From contig CM047427.1 in NCBI GenBank assembly GCA_026168455.1, forward strand, positions 17,435,201 to 17,499,200: 64,000 nucleotides of DNA, in the 5' to 3' direction. This document shows, piece after piece, positions 1 through 11,039 of this stretch. Both the position numbers and the translations under genes were made by a program. The stretch is from Theocolax elegans (taxonomy: Eukaryota; Arthropoda; Insecta; Hymenoptera; Cerocephalidae). Under the pieces are notes generated by a model. It had not been told where the DNA came from, made no database searches, and saw nothing but the letters and a program-made list of their open reading frames with translations. Each line of letters starts with the position of its first letter. Positions within the stretch are counted from its first letter, which is position 1.

Positions 1-375
1 ACCTCTGAAAATTTTTTCATGTGCATTTTTCGAACACCGCGAGTCAGTGGCTCGGCGTGTCACTATAATGTGACGCCAGTTCAGGTGCGCGTGCGTTTCG
101 TGCACTTGTCAGTGCATGAGAGGCACGGGCATCTGAACTATAGGGAACGTTAGGGACGCGAAGATGTAAAGAAGATCGCGGTGGTTCCATCGGGAGGGAC
201 AGGAAACTGTAATTATTAGACTAATTACAGTGACCGATGATATCTTCCGATGGACACAAGCACCACTGTTTCAACTACATGTGCTTTGTTTACAGACACA
301 CCGTTCACCTCCGTCGCTGATTAGCCCTGGCAGCATAAATAGAGCGACGTTAATAACAAAAAAAAAAAAAAAAAA
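1..375 (+). mobile_element. tRNA-derived SINE, copy 1, cut by the window edge
   Basis: This segment is almost identical to the 3' part of the complete SINE at 5008-5452. It lacks the tRNA-like head only because the window begins inside the element. It ends in an A-run (358-375), as expected for a LINE-mobilised SINE. A short open frame inside (230-439) is not coding: the same frame appears in the other copy and runs into the A tail. The A-run is followed by the same 12-base motif that forms the target-site duplication of copy 2. Confidence 0.85.
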
Positions 376-390
376 CTATTGTATTAGTAG

Positions 391-990
391 ATTTATAACA
401 CTAGTCACTGAATTTTCAATATCCAGGGTTTTTAAATAATATTTTGCAAATATTCGAAAACGTGCTTAATTGTAAGTTACAATCCCATAATTTAATACAG
501 TCAAAAACCAATTTCAAGCAAACAAATTGATTTCATAGCCATTTAACAATTAAATTATTAATAACTTTTTCTAGACGTATTTTTAAAGAAAACACCCTCG
601 GAATTCGTGATTAGATAACTAAAATAATCCTAGAACTCTTGGGTTTGTATATGTTCGAAAAAACTATTTTTAATATATTAAAAATTGATAACATAAAACA
701 CAACGTTTCGACATAATCATAAGATATTCATACTAGGTATTTCCAATATTATTAAACATTTAATAATTGTATTATAAATTATCTGCATTGGCAGGATTCA
801 ATTATACATTAATTTCAAGCAAGTGTATTATCTCTACTTCTTATGTAATATAACCATCACTGCCAATCAGGGATGGGGACCGACAAAATCAGAGAGTTTT
901 CTACAGTAATATTGTACAAAACTGTCTTAAACGTCAAAAACGTCGAAAACTATGTACAATATGTCGAAAATGTAGAAAACTAAAATAAGC
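391..990. other. AT-rich DNA without recognised gene
   Basis: This stretch of about 600 bases between the SINE and the MULE terminus has no convincing open frame, splice-flanked exon or RNA gene. A low-grade repeat of a gtcaaaaacgtcgaaaac-like motif is seen near 930-980. Confidence 0.6.
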
Positions 991-1616
991 AGCTTTAAGC
1001 GGGTATTCTGCTTTGAAAGGCCTAAAAAAACCGTTTTTTTAGAGAATTTGTTTAAGATAGAAAAAAATAACCAATTCCAGAGAACTTTCAGGAATATTTT
1101 ATTATATAATTGAACATTATAAAAAAAATTTTTTAAAGAAAAATATCAAAATGCAGCCGATTATTAGGCACATTTGTTGGGCAATCCGTAATCCGAGTCT
1201 TCTATTGGCGGGAGTGATAGAGCTCTTAATCTTGATCTGAAACAGAAAGCCAAAAAAAAATTTCATTTTCATACATGTATTTTCTATTTGAACCAAGAAA
1301 AATCCGAAGAAATTGTGAAATTTGAAATTTTTTCCGAATTTGAAGCAAAATGTGCTTTTTACGAGAAAAGAAAATCTCTTAAATGTGCAGAAAAAGTCTT
1401 TTAGAAATTTATTTCCAAATCCTTTTCGGTTCATATTGAAGAGTAGATAAAACTGAAGCTAAAAAACTTTGGATCGTTACGATAGCTTATTTATTTTTTT
1501 TTGCAAACACGCCCGCCAGTTTAGAAAAAGCGGAAAAACGAAAACTCGAGAAAAAGCGCTTTAAAGATTATGAACTGGAAAAATGTTAATTTTCGACTAT
1601 TTACGGCAATAATTCG

Positions 1617-3295
1617 CTAATCAGCTATTCCTGCGCCATACAATAGACCTTTAGCGTCCTCATGGAACTCATTTTGTTGAAGTTGTTCAAGTCTACGGGC
1701 CGTACGAGCTTCCTTACTGGAAAGAGACGAACGTCGTCTTTCTCGTTCAATCCGTTGTATGTCGACACTATCCGCAAACATTTTACATTGCTGGCCAATT
1801 TTCAAATTGAGTAATTGCATGGTATGCAGAACTGCTGAATATCCTTCATTGAACATTCCTGCAGCCATATACGCAGCAATTTCTACGATTTTTTTGACCA
1901 GAATTGAGATGTTTCGGAGTTATGCGCCAGACAGTGGAGTTGAACGATTCGTTCGAATTTTGCGTGTGTCCTCCTAAGCATCGCGTCATGAGATCGTCAT
2001 TCGAAAGTTCTTCGTAGATTGGATGAATATGTTCCTCCACTTTTTCATCAATCAATCGAGCAGAATGTTTGAAGGATGCAAGACGATTCGTAGCTTTGGC
2101 TTTCCGCCCATTCACACCAGTTGTTAGTGCCTGTCGGACAATTCTCGTGACGAGGAGATTCATCAGTGAACAATGATGATCCAGCGTTGCCATCACAGCC
2201 TTTTTCATATCTTGGACAGAATGAATATTCCTTCGAATTGCTAAACCATAATATATTGTCAACTTTTTGATGAGACTCTCTGTTAGACGCTTTTTTCCTC
2301 CAAGCTTCTCTTCCTTCCTTTTATTTCGGAGTCGAGTACCCATGCGCTTTTGTACATATGGATTCATTTTTACAATACCATTGAAAGTTTTCGAATCACC
2401 GTCGCCGATGTAATTCGTATACTTTACTCCAAAATTTTCAACAGATCTCAAAAACATCTCCACGATTGAATCTACCTCCATCTTCCCTGCTGAACCATCG
2501 TGATTTGAAGAGCACGATTTTTATGATCATTATACCATTCTTCAAATTCTTCTTCGTCTAATATATTCTTTTGTAAAGCACATGAATGACAATATGCACT
2601 TTTTACAATAAGGTCGACTACTTTGCCAGAGTAATATGCAATGAGCGTTGTAACACCAAACAATGAAGTAAAACCTCGTTTTTTCCAGGATCCATCGCCA
2701 GAAACTTTCAAACAGTCAGCAGATCTATCATGTTCTATATTTTTTTCTTTCTTCTTTGACAGCTTTTTCACAAACGCTTTTGAACATTGATTTTGACGCT
2801 GTATATAAATGCTGCACAATTTGATCATACGTTGATTTTGCTAAACCTTGACATATATCCATAAGTTCACAAAACACATTGATACCTTCTCGTCCAACAC
2901 CGATTTATTTCGAATCCAGTGTTTATAAACGGTCCTGAATTTATTTCTCTATGACCACACATACACGATAATACAATTTTGAAACCTAAGCCTCGATGTC
3001 CGCTCTCTGAAAATTGTATATTTTGTTTGCAAGATCTGCAAATTACGATATCAGAAATTGCAAAAAATACTGTGACAAACTCGATTATTCGATAGCAGTG
3101 AGTTGGATGCACAATGATGTTCTCGGTGCTAGCGGTGGCTAATTTTCTCTCAGTACTACTTGTGTTGCACTCTATATCGTTTGATTTTGTTGTGAATTGA
3201 TTACCATGGAATTTTTGTTTCCGTGGTTTTGCAGCACGATTACTACTCGATTTGTCACTTTTCGGATAACTAGACATGATTATATTGAAGCGCAC
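1617..3295 (-). pseudogene. Mutator-like transposase pseudogene
   Basis: Three overlapping minus-strand frames together give a nearly complete Mutator-like transposase: 3295-2867 (N-terminal, with a CRSC...CMCGH zinc-binding-like region), 2828-2472 (contains DGSWKKRGFTSLFGV, a hallmark segment with a catalytic Asp) and 2481-1846 (contains YIGDGDSKTF, another hallmark, and CLGGHTQNSNESFNS near the end, where the catalytic Glu region is expected). A further frame at 1868-1617 gives the C-terminal tail rich in RRR and EARTARRL. The frames are separated by frameshifts, so this is a pseudogene. In the family, such proteins cut and paste DNA flanked by terminal inverted repeats. Identification rests on recognising the family motifs, not on a search. 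Confidence 0.82.
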
Positions 3296-3680
3296 TCGTC
3301 AATAGTCAGAGCAGAACTAAACGTTACGCCACAAACAGCTCTATAGGAAGCAGGTACACACAGATTATATACCGATGACACATACTAAGGTTCAAAAGAC
3401 GCTTCTATGAAAGCAAAATATTATTTCGAACAGCTGCTGAACCTTTTCAGGTATATAGTTTAGAGACGAGGGGAGGAGCGCGCGCGTTTCAGTCTGACCG
3501 AGCACTGGCACTTGCTCGATGCCCCGTTGCGTTTAGTGCTGTATCTTCGGAAATACTACGAATCCGACTCTATAACTTCGGATATATGTTCTTATACATA
3601 TAAGGAATAGATTTAAGCAATAAAAAAAATCGATTTTTTGATTTTTTGACGTTCTAAATCAGGATACCCCCTTAAAAATT

Positions 3681-4745
3681 AACAGATCCACAAACATCTC
3701 ACGCTTCAATCTACCTCCATCTTCGCCTGAAACGATTCGTGATTGAAGAGCACGATTTTTTATGATCATTATAACCATACTTCAACTTCTTCTTCGTCCT
3801 AATATATTCTTTGTAAAGCACATGAATGACTAATATGCCATTTTTACAATAAGGTCGACTTACTTTGCCAGAGTAATATGCAATGAGCGTTGTAACACCA
3901 AACAATGAAGTAAATCTCGTTTTTTTCCAGGATCCATCGCCAGAAACTTTCAAACAGTCAGCAGATCTATCATATTCTATATTTTTTTCTTTCCCTTCTT
4001 TGACAGCTTTTTCACAAACGCTTTTGAACATTGATCATACGTTGATTTTGCTAAACCTTGACATATATCCATAAATTCACAAAACACATTGATACCTTCT
4101 CGTCCAACACCGATTTATTTCGAATCCAGTGTTTATAAACGGTCCTGAATTTATTTTTCTATGACAACACATACACGATAATACAATTTTGAAACCTAAG
4201 CCTCGAGTCCGCTCTCTGAAAATTGTATATTTTGTGTGCAAGATCTGCAAATTACGATATCAGAAATTGCAAAAAATACTGTGACAAACTCAATTATTCG
4301 ATAGCAGTGAGTTGGATGCACAATGCTGTTCTCGGTGAGACTAGACATGATTATATTGAAGCGCACTCGTCAATAGTCAGAGCAGAACTAAACGTTACGC
4401 CACAAACAGCTCTATAGGAAGCAGGTACACACAGATTATATACCGATGACACATACTAAGGTTCAAAAGACGCTTCTATGAAAGCAAAATATTATTTCGA
4501 ACAGCTGCTGAACCTTTTCAGGTATATAGTTTAGAGACGAGGGGAGGAGCGCGCGCGTTTCAGTCTGACCGAGCACTGGCACTTGCTCGATGCCCCGTTG
4601 CGTTTAGTGCTGTATCTTCGGAAATACTACGAATCCGACTCTATAACTTCCGATATATGTTCTTATACATATAAGAAATAGATTTAAGCAATAAAAAAAA
4701 ATCGATTTTTTGAACGTTCTAAATCAGGATACCCCCTTAAAAATT
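3681..4745 (-). mobile_element. 5'-truncated second MULE copy
   Basis: The sequence from 3681 matches the first copy from about 2440 onward and ends at the same terminus. Relative to copy 1 it has lost about 30 bases near 4035 and about 130 bases near 4338. It also carries scattered single-base indels. A fragment of the transposase is readable at 4031-3711 on the minus strand (DGSWKKTRFTSLFGV). Confidence 0.8.
3711..4031 (-). pseudogene. Fragment of Mutator-like transposase
   Basis: This 106-codon remnant is homologous to the 2828-2472 frame of the neighbouring copy. It keeps the ADCLKVSGDGSWKK motif but is frameshifted on both sides. It is a dead duplicate with no independent function. Confidence 0.8.
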
Positions 4746-4995
4746 TAATATTTACAATATATGCCCAAATCGCTTATCAGCAATAGTCGATTATACTAGG
4801 CAGCGTGTATTAGTAAGCAGAATTAAAAGCTAAAATTTATAAATTGCAAGTCACACTATGTTAAAGTGTTATTTGGCATATCAAGTTGCCTAATTCTTCA
4901 TAAATTTTAATTAAATTTTTAAAAATTAATTAAAATGAATGCTGAGAGGTAATATATTGTTAAATAAAAAGTATTTAATAAATAAATTTGTATTA

Positions 4996-5007
4996 CTATT
5001 GTATTAG
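4996..5007. repeat. SINE target-site duplication, left
   Basis: The 12-mer ctattgtattag flanks the SINE on both sides (4996-5007 and 5454-5465). Confidence 0.8.
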
Positions 5008-5452
5008 GAGCCGCGGTGGCTCATGGGTAGAGCTCCCGACTCTCACACCGAGGGTCGTGGGTTCGATCCCAGACGTGTACCTCTGAAAATTTTTTCATGT
5101 GCATTTTTCGAACACCGCGAGTCAGTGGCTCGGCGTGTCACTATAATGTGACGCCAGTTCAGGTGCGCGTGCGTTTCGTGCACTTGTCAGTGCATGAGAG
5201 GCACGGGCATCTGAACTATAGGGAACGTTAGGGACGCGAAGATGTAAAGAAGATCGCGGTGGTTCCATCGGGAGGACAGGAAACTGTAATTATTAGACTA
5301 ATTACAGTGACCGATGATATCTTCCGATGGACACAAGCACCACTGTTTCAACTACATGTGCTTTGTTTACAGACACACCGTTCACCTCCGTCGCTGATTA
5401 GCCCTGGCAGCATAAATAGAGCGACGTTAAATAACAAAAAAAAAAAAAAAAA
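5008..5452 (+). mobile_element. Full-length tRNA-derived SINE
   Basis: The element starts with a tRNA-like head (5008-5075). It carries a pol III A box (tggctcatgggtag, around 5017-5030) and B box (ggttcgatcc, 5060-5069). A body of about 360 bases follows, then an A-run at 5436-5452. The direct repeats of 12 bases at each end are target-site duplications from LINE-type target-primed reverse transcription. It encodes no protein and would be transcribed by RNA polymerase III. A second copy lies at the left window edge. Confidence 0.9.
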
Positions 5453-5453
5453 T

Positions 5454-5465
5454 CTATTGTATTAG
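5454..5465. repeat. SINE target-site duplication, right
   Basis: Exact copy of 4996-5007. The following bases (tagattta) are also shared with the 3' flank of the SINE at 1-375. Confidence 0.8.
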
Positions 5466-6005
5466 TAGATTTATATCAATATTGAACAAATTTGATCATT
5501 TATAATAGGGTTGAACGTATCAATAAATATTGATCAGGCTGTTAACTATTGCCATTAATTAGAATACCATATAATTATTTTAATATTTTATTATGTTGCA
5601 TTTCTTCACTGAATTATGGCTATAATTAGCAATTTTTTAATCCAAGTAAAAATAAAAAATAAATGAGAAAATCAAAAATCGACTTTTGACTAAACATAAA
5701 ATTTTAAACTCATTTACGTAGTCTAGATTAAAATCGGTATTAATCTACAAAATTGTTTTTCATTGATAATATCCGATTAAGAAATTGAATAATTGAAAAT
5801 TGAAATTACAATTAAATTATATTAAAATATTAAATCATTTTTAGGGATTGAGTTGTTAACTTGTTTTTTTTTATATTTAATTGATATTTATTTTATTCAG
5901 TATTCCAATATATTCTCCAATTCCTAATACAATATTATTTATGTAGGCTACAGGAAAATATTGAACATAAAAATTTGAATTATTTTTGTGAAATTGTTTA
6001 TTTTA
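5466..6005. other. AT-rich DNA without recognised gene
   Basis: No open frame or repeat that I can name. The sequence leads into the hAT pseudogene and may contain its eroded 5' end. Confidence 0.5.
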
Positions 6006-6006
6006 G

Positions 6007-7299
6007 GAAGGCGGAAATTGATAAAATTTTAAGCAACTTTTTTTCTTGGCTGTAACATTCTTTTTGCAACAGTAGAGTTTGAATATTTTATAAACCTTCT
6101 GACGCTGTTTAATCCAGAATATAAAGCTTCAACAAGAAAAATTTTATCGACATCTCTATTAAACAATTTATACAATGAAATGAAAGATTCATTTCGTCAA
6201 GAATAAACTCATAATGGAATTTTACTGATAGATGGCTGTAAAAATTCGGTTGCTAATACAAAAAATGTAGTAGTTGTTTTACGAACAAATGAAAAAAATA
6301 TGTTTTTAGAATCTTACAATTTAAGTGAGATAAGAGAAACTAGAGAATCACTTCGTATTATTATTGATCAATGTGTGGACATAGTACTTCGACAATTTAA
6401 TGTAAATGTATACGCTGTGATTACCGATAATGCATGTAACATAAGGAATATGGGTCGTCGAGTCAATTTGTGGCATCTGACCTGCAACAGTCATAGTGGC
6501 AATCTGCTATGTTACGTAAAACACAGTAAAAAATGTCAGATGTAGTTAAAGAGTTTAGATCTCCTGGTCTAGAAAGCCAATTACTAAATGCTGGTGGTAA
6601 AAAAATGATTATCTCGGGAGAAACTAGGTGGTGCAGCAAACGAGACTTTTACAGAAGATGCGTTGAAAATGCAGAAATATTACGCCAAATTATTCGATCA
6701 AATGAGTTGGAAGACGTAGAAAATCAATTTAAATTCAAAGAAGAAGTAATTGAAACCATATTAAATGATCAGTTTGAACAAACAATAACTAATTTAGCAT
6801 TACTAGCATATGATCCAGTTTGTAGTTTAGTTAACATTTGTCAAAAATCTGATTGAAACAAACGCATATGCAACTGAAAAATGGTTGAAATTAGAATTAC
6901 CTTTCCAAAATGAACAATTTGAAGTCATTTTACAAGAGCGATTGACAAAAGTTATTACCAAGTTTGGATTAGCAGTCAATTTTTTACATCCTCGATTCAA
7001 AGATCGTATATTTTCCAATAATCACCAATATATCGCAATGAAAAATGAATTATTTAACGAATGTTTGACTGAACAAGTTGAATTTTTGCACGGGGATATA
7101 GGCTACCAGCAATATTTTGGAGAGCTGCATCTACATTTTATCCAGAATTATTTGCATTAGCAGAAAAGTTCTTAAAAATTCCTACTTCTACGGGTGATTT
7201 AGAACGCCTTTTTGCAAAATTAATAGCTTTATATTATAATTTAAGATTGAAGTATGTTGTACGTTTCGAAGAAGATATTTTCGACAATGAGATAAAGTA
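6007..7299 (+). pseudogene. hAT-family transposase pseudogene (DUF659-type)
   Basis: Translation in shifting frames gives the order expected of a DUF659-type hAT transposase. There is an N-terminal segment with FEYFINLLTLFNPEYKAST near 6070-6140. Next come LLIDGCKNSVANTKNVVVV near 6220-6280, with a premature TAA just before it, and AVITDNACNIRNMG (6412-6455). Then GETRWCSKRDFYRRC (about 6620-6660) and FGLAVNFLHPRFKDR (about 6962-7006). The C-terminal dimerisation segment KIPTSTGDLERLF lies near 7175-7215, with a stop at 7297-7299. At least one stop and several frameshifts make it dead. No BED zinc finger is readable upstream. hAT enzymes are cut-and-paste transposases with a DDE core and a C-terminal dimerisation domain. 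Confidence 0.85.
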
Positions 7300-7301
7300 A
7301 A

Positions 7302-7430
7302 ATTAATGTGTGTGTGTATGTGTGTGTGTGTGTGGGCGCGTGTGGATGTGTTTAAATGTGTGTGTGCGTGGATGTGTTTAAATGTGGGTGTGTGTGAATG
7401 TGTTCAAATGTGGGTGTGTGTGTGTATAAC
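7302..7430. repeat. GT-rich microsatellite
   Basis: Runs of gt interrupted by ggatgtgtttaaatgt units, directly after the hAT stop codon. Confidence 0.9.
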
Positions 7431-7519
7431 TAGTTGACTAGACATTAATAATTTGTAAAAATTCCAATTTACAGAAAAGTACACTTTTATTGTTTTAATT
7501 TTATAACAATACAATCTCA

Positions 7520-7665
7520 GTTAAACTAAAGTTTACACTTATTTATTTATTTGTTCTTACAGTTATTTGCTGAACTTTGCAGTCTTTTAGTAACTAAAGT
7601 TTACACTTATTTATTTATTTGTACTATGTACTTACAGTTATTTGCTGGTCTTTGCAGTCTTTTGT
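7520..7665. repeat. Short direct tandem repeat
   Basis: The unit actaaagtttacacttatttatttatttg...acagttatttgctg...ctttgcagtctttt occurs twice in a row, with small indels. The unit is about 72 bases. Confidence 0.85.
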
Positions 7666-8394
7666 ACCTTAAAAATAAAAAAAACAGTCTTTATAAGGAT
7701 TCCTTGTCTTCTAATTATCACATTTTTTCATAAAATATATTTGCTTAAAAATTTTTTAAAACATAAAAAAGACACTAAAGTTTACATGTGTGATAGAATT
7801 AGTTAAGTACAAATTTCATTGATTTTTAATAAGTAATATAATTCTTTAACTTTTAATTGTTGCGCATCTTGTAAATTAGATCTTTCTATCAAATTGAAAG
7901 ATTGATATTTAGTGTAAACAGGAATGTGACACAGTTTATTACAAAATTTTGCACATTTGGGATGAACTGTTTCTAAAACGCGCCAAAAAAGTTTTGACAC
8001 TGAAAATTCTTGTTAAATACTTTATCAAATACACCAGTTTTATCCTCAAATTCAATTAATGCAGACATTTCCGCTTCTTCTAGAACGTCAATAAAAAAGG
8101 CATGAACCATCTCTAAATATTTAGAATCTAAATATTTTAAATTTTGACCTTTGTAAACAGGGTGTATGTAGTATGCAGCCAAAGAAATCGTATTTTGTAC
8201 GAATTCTAGTTCATTAACAATCAAATTTTCATGCTGTTGATTACCATGATTCAGTTTTAATTTTATCGAATCATCAACAGCATCTCCTATCATATAGTTT
8301 GTATTCGTATTCGATTTCTGTGAACGTTGTTTGAGTATTTTTATAACATTCTTGATTTGAGATTCAAAAGATAGATTAAATATTATTTGAAATA

Positions 8395-8620
8395 TATCAT
8401 ATATGGTATGAGACTTTTAAGTGCTGAATAAAAAATGAAGCGGGCGTCGGGTCTTGAACCCGAGCCCCTTCGGATCCGAAGGCGTTCACGCTAATCACTG
8501 CGCTACGCCCGCACTGGTCGTAGCGCTTTTTATTGCTCTTATATGCTACTGATACCGTGCCACCTCGCGGTGTCGGTAATGCTGGCATCTTATGACAAGT
8601 GGATTAAATCCACCTTGTCA
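8395..8620 (-). mobile_element. tRNA-containing insertion (SINE-like or MITE-like) inside hAT pseudogene
   Basis: These roughly 220 bases separate two parts of one hAT frame. They contain a 73-nt tRNA-like sequence (8440-8512, minus) and a near-perfect hairpin at the right edge (8593-8620). I could not identify clean target-site duplications, so the element class is open. Confidence 0.6.
8440..8512 (-). tRNA. tRNA-Arg-like sequence, probably pseudo-tRNA
   Basis: On the minus strand a 7-bp acceptor stem pairs perfectly (gcgggcg with cgcccgc). The D-arm is gcgc/gcgt. The T-arm is tcggg-ttcaaga-cccga, with a correct B box. The loop segment cttcgga would give anticodon TCG (Arg), but the flanking anticodon-stem bases do not pair. 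A palindrome ccttcggatccgaagg sits there instead. No CCA is encoded. The broken anticodon arm and the position inside an inserted element argue for a tRNA-derived SINE head or pseudogene, not a working tRNA. Confidence 0.5.
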
Positions 8621-9369
8621 CACATTATTAAAATCGAACTCATTCTCTGCTAGTATAAGTTTTAGGATTTTTAAATTGTGCATAAGTGGTATAAGAGCAT
8701 TTTCTACATTGTGTTCTAATTGATTATTCAAAAGTTGCATTCGCTTACCACTTCGTTTTAATAATTCAACTTCAATAGATTTTTTCAAAAATTTAGTAAC
8801 TATTTGATTCACATGATTCTTAAATTCTAAATCCAAAATCAAATCCATTAGTGATCTTTTGTTTTTTGATAAACAAGAAAAATACCAGTACTCAATGCCA
8901 TCATGAAAATTATTTAATGGTAAAGTACACTGCGTATTTGAAACAACCGCATATATTTTGATACCATAATTTTGATGACATTTTGTAATAGCGTCTAAAA
9001 TAAATCTTCTTAAATTATTAGAATTTTCACAAGATGTTACATATACGCTTTTTCCACCTAGGTCTTCAATTATGCTCACAAATAACACTGGATCCGTTTG
9101 ATCAGTGACAAGAAGAATCCCATATCCATCAAATTTAAATGTCTCATTTTTGCAATTATCGTAAACTTCATCTAATATATTTGTAGCCAAATCAGCAGCA
9201 GTTGGTGGCACATAAGCTGGTCTAAGAAGTTTCATAAGTTCTACAAAGTAGTTTGAATGTACACTAGTAAATTCAATATTATAAACTATAAACAATTTAA
9301 TTAAACTTTTATTAATACTTGAAATAGTATTTTCATCTAATAAATCTAAAAAATATTTTAAATCTTTCT

Positions 9370-10350
9370 ATTTAGATTTTGCTATTTCTTCTTGTCATGG
9401 ATCCACAGTGTCTGCAAATCCAAAGTTTATTCCTATCCATATTCATGCTACTACTGACACTGCTACTATTGCGATTAAGTCCAATTGTCAATTTAGTATA
9501 AGTATTAGTATAGTCATTTTTTTCTGCTGCTAATCGTCCAGGGAACTGCAGCTGCTCATCCAGGCTCTACTGTATTGCAAATGTAAAATTTCTCATCTAG
9601 GATCATTAACAACTAGAATCTTCTGTTATACTTATACTGCTATGACTACAGATGCCACACGCAGTTTCTCCTATAGTTTCTTTATAATTACCACTCCTTT
9701 TACAGCCACATGTTCTAATGCTTCTTTATTTGCAGGGTATGTTGTAGTATGGCCTTCACCAGTTTCTTTTACATGTGCAGCTTTTACTACTGCTGCTCGT
9801 CTAAGTTTTACTGCAACATTTGACAGTCTACGGTTATCAAATAATATAAAAGTGCTACACTGATCACGACAGTACTACGGATGCAGGTATATTCTTGTTG
9901 CAACTGCAACTGCTATTGTAGCTGTTCATTGAAGCACTATTGCTACTGCTATCACTACTAATATTACTGGTATGTATTTGTTTTTTAATAACTTTTAAAG
10001 ATAACTTTTAAAGGAAAATGCACATTTTGCTTTTCATCGGTGTTTTTGCCTCAAACAACAATAACAACAAGTTATACCTCCTGGTGGGGGAGTGAGATTA
10101 GGGTTAAAGACTTGTGTATTTTAGTATCACCTGTATAATTTTTTATTTAATTATTATTATTTATCAAGCTTTGAAATTTTTACAAATTTATTCACTGTGT
10201 ATATATACATACATATTAGTATAAATGCATAAATGTATATTTAATTAATATAATTGTTAAAACAAATTTCACGTCATTTATATATATGCATCGATAAAAA
10301 TTCTTTCGGTGACGATAGAAATTTGAACAACAAAAAGGACAGCAAATATA
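9370..10350 (-). other. Region upstream of hAT pseudogene, possibly its eroded 5' part
   Basis: The minus strand reads into serine/asparagine-rich and lysine/valine-rich pieces (for example SNISSDSSSNSASMNS near 9960-9910), broken by stops. This may be the degraded N-terminal part of the hAT gene or a captured low-complexity exon. From about 10,000 to 10,350 I see only AT-rich sequence. Confidence 0.3.
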
Positions 10351-10353
10351 TAC

Positions 10354-10736
10354 AGGAGTAGTTTAGGTTTTCCTCGATATTGATGAACAAACCATATTTA
10401 TTTATTTGGCGACGTTTCGATGGATATCCTCCACCCTCATCAGGCTATACTATTTCGTCAATATATAGGTATACAATATTATTAACAGCATCTCTGATGC
10501 GTCGCTCTTTCCCCTATTGTTGTGTCCATAATCAACACAAAAAATTGAAAATTAAATAAATACTTGAAGAATATTACAAAATAAATTAATACATAATCAC
10601 ACATATTAAGCAAAAGGCAGTCAAATATTAAAATAAAGCTAACAATGTATATCACAGACGGTTAATACTGAAAAACGTCGCCAAATAAATAAATATGGTT
10701 TGTTCATCAATATCGAGGAAAACCTAAACTACTCCT
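10354..10736. mobile_element. Foldback fragment with 64-bp inverted repeats, Penelope-like terminus
   Basis: Positions 10354-10417 and 10673-10736 are perfect inverted repeats of about 64 bases, separated by about 255 bases. The inner edge of the left arm continues into a sequence that, on the minus strand, reads cctgatgagggtgg, then ccatcgaaacgtcg. This is the layout of termini known from Penelope-like retroelements. No reverse transcriptase remains here. Confidence 0.6.
10411..10443 (-). ncRNA. Hammerhead-ribozyme-like motif
   Basis: The minus strand contains ctgatga, a potential stem II (gggtgg / ccatc around aggatat, one bulge and one G-U pair), then gaaac and gtc. This is the conserved hammerhead core order CUGAUGA - stem II - GAAA. 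Stem III and the cleavage-site geometry are not convincing from one copy alone. In Penelope-like elements such minimal hammerheads are known and can act as dimers. Confidence 0.45.
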
Positions 10737-11039
10737 AAATACACTGCATGGACGACAAAAAATCACTTAATACAAATATATACATATTATCCTATTTATT
10801 AATTAAATAATCGATGGAAAAGCTCTTTCGTCATAAAACGAACTAAGGTGACGTTCAAAAATTTGAATCCTATCGGTATCCCGCGTCACTGCGAAATGCA
10901 GCGCCACCACATGGTGCTTTTTGAACATTGGCATTTGTTACAACAATTTGCGCGAGTCGCGCCGTCGTACATGGAACTTTTGTTCTAAAGATGTTGCAGT
11001 TTTGATAAGTAATAGGGTGCTTTTATTAAATCGTCTAAA

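Larger units (their letters stand above)
991..4745 (-). mobile_element. Mutator-like (MULE) DNA transposon, decayed, with partial second copy
   Basis: The left boundary carries tttaagcgggtattctg (from about 994). The reverse complement of the right end carries tttaagggggtatcctg (ending near 4743). These are imperfect terminal inverted repeats, each followed inward by a CG plus T-run or A-run. A second right end of the same type lies at 3651-3679. A 5'-truncated copy of the transposon's right half therefore follows the first directly. The element encodes, on the minus strand, a transposase related to the Mutator-like transposase family of arthropods. It is surely inactive, because every frame is broken. 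Confidence 0.75.
7803..9365 (-). pseudogene. hAT-family transposase pseudogene, interrupted by an insertion
   Basis: The minus-strand frame from about 9365 to 8618 encodes an hAT N-terminal and core region. It contains NKSLIKLFIVYN, then KLLRPAYVPPTAADLA, a common DUF659 hAT signature, and later GIEYWYFSCLSKNKRSLMDL. It stops at the edge of a roughly 220-base insertion carrying a tRNA-like sequence. Homology resumes at about 8395 and continues through 8293-7973 (TISLAAYYIHPVYKGQNLKY) and 8000-7803 (FWRVLETVHPKCAKFCNKLC), with a frameshift between them. The element is dead. It faces the plus-strand hAT pseudogene at 6007-7299 and belongs to the same broad family, but the sequences are clearly different. 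Confidence 0.82.

Noticed and set aside
8440..8512. A functional tRNA-Arg gene
   Set aside because: The anticodon stem does not pair and the sequence lies within an insertion in an hAT relic, so I list it only as tRNA-like.
9642..9863. Thr/Ala/Ser/Phe-rich plus-strand frame
   Set aside because: No signal or domain. The minus strand here looks more like a degraded N-terminal extension of the hAT pseudogene.
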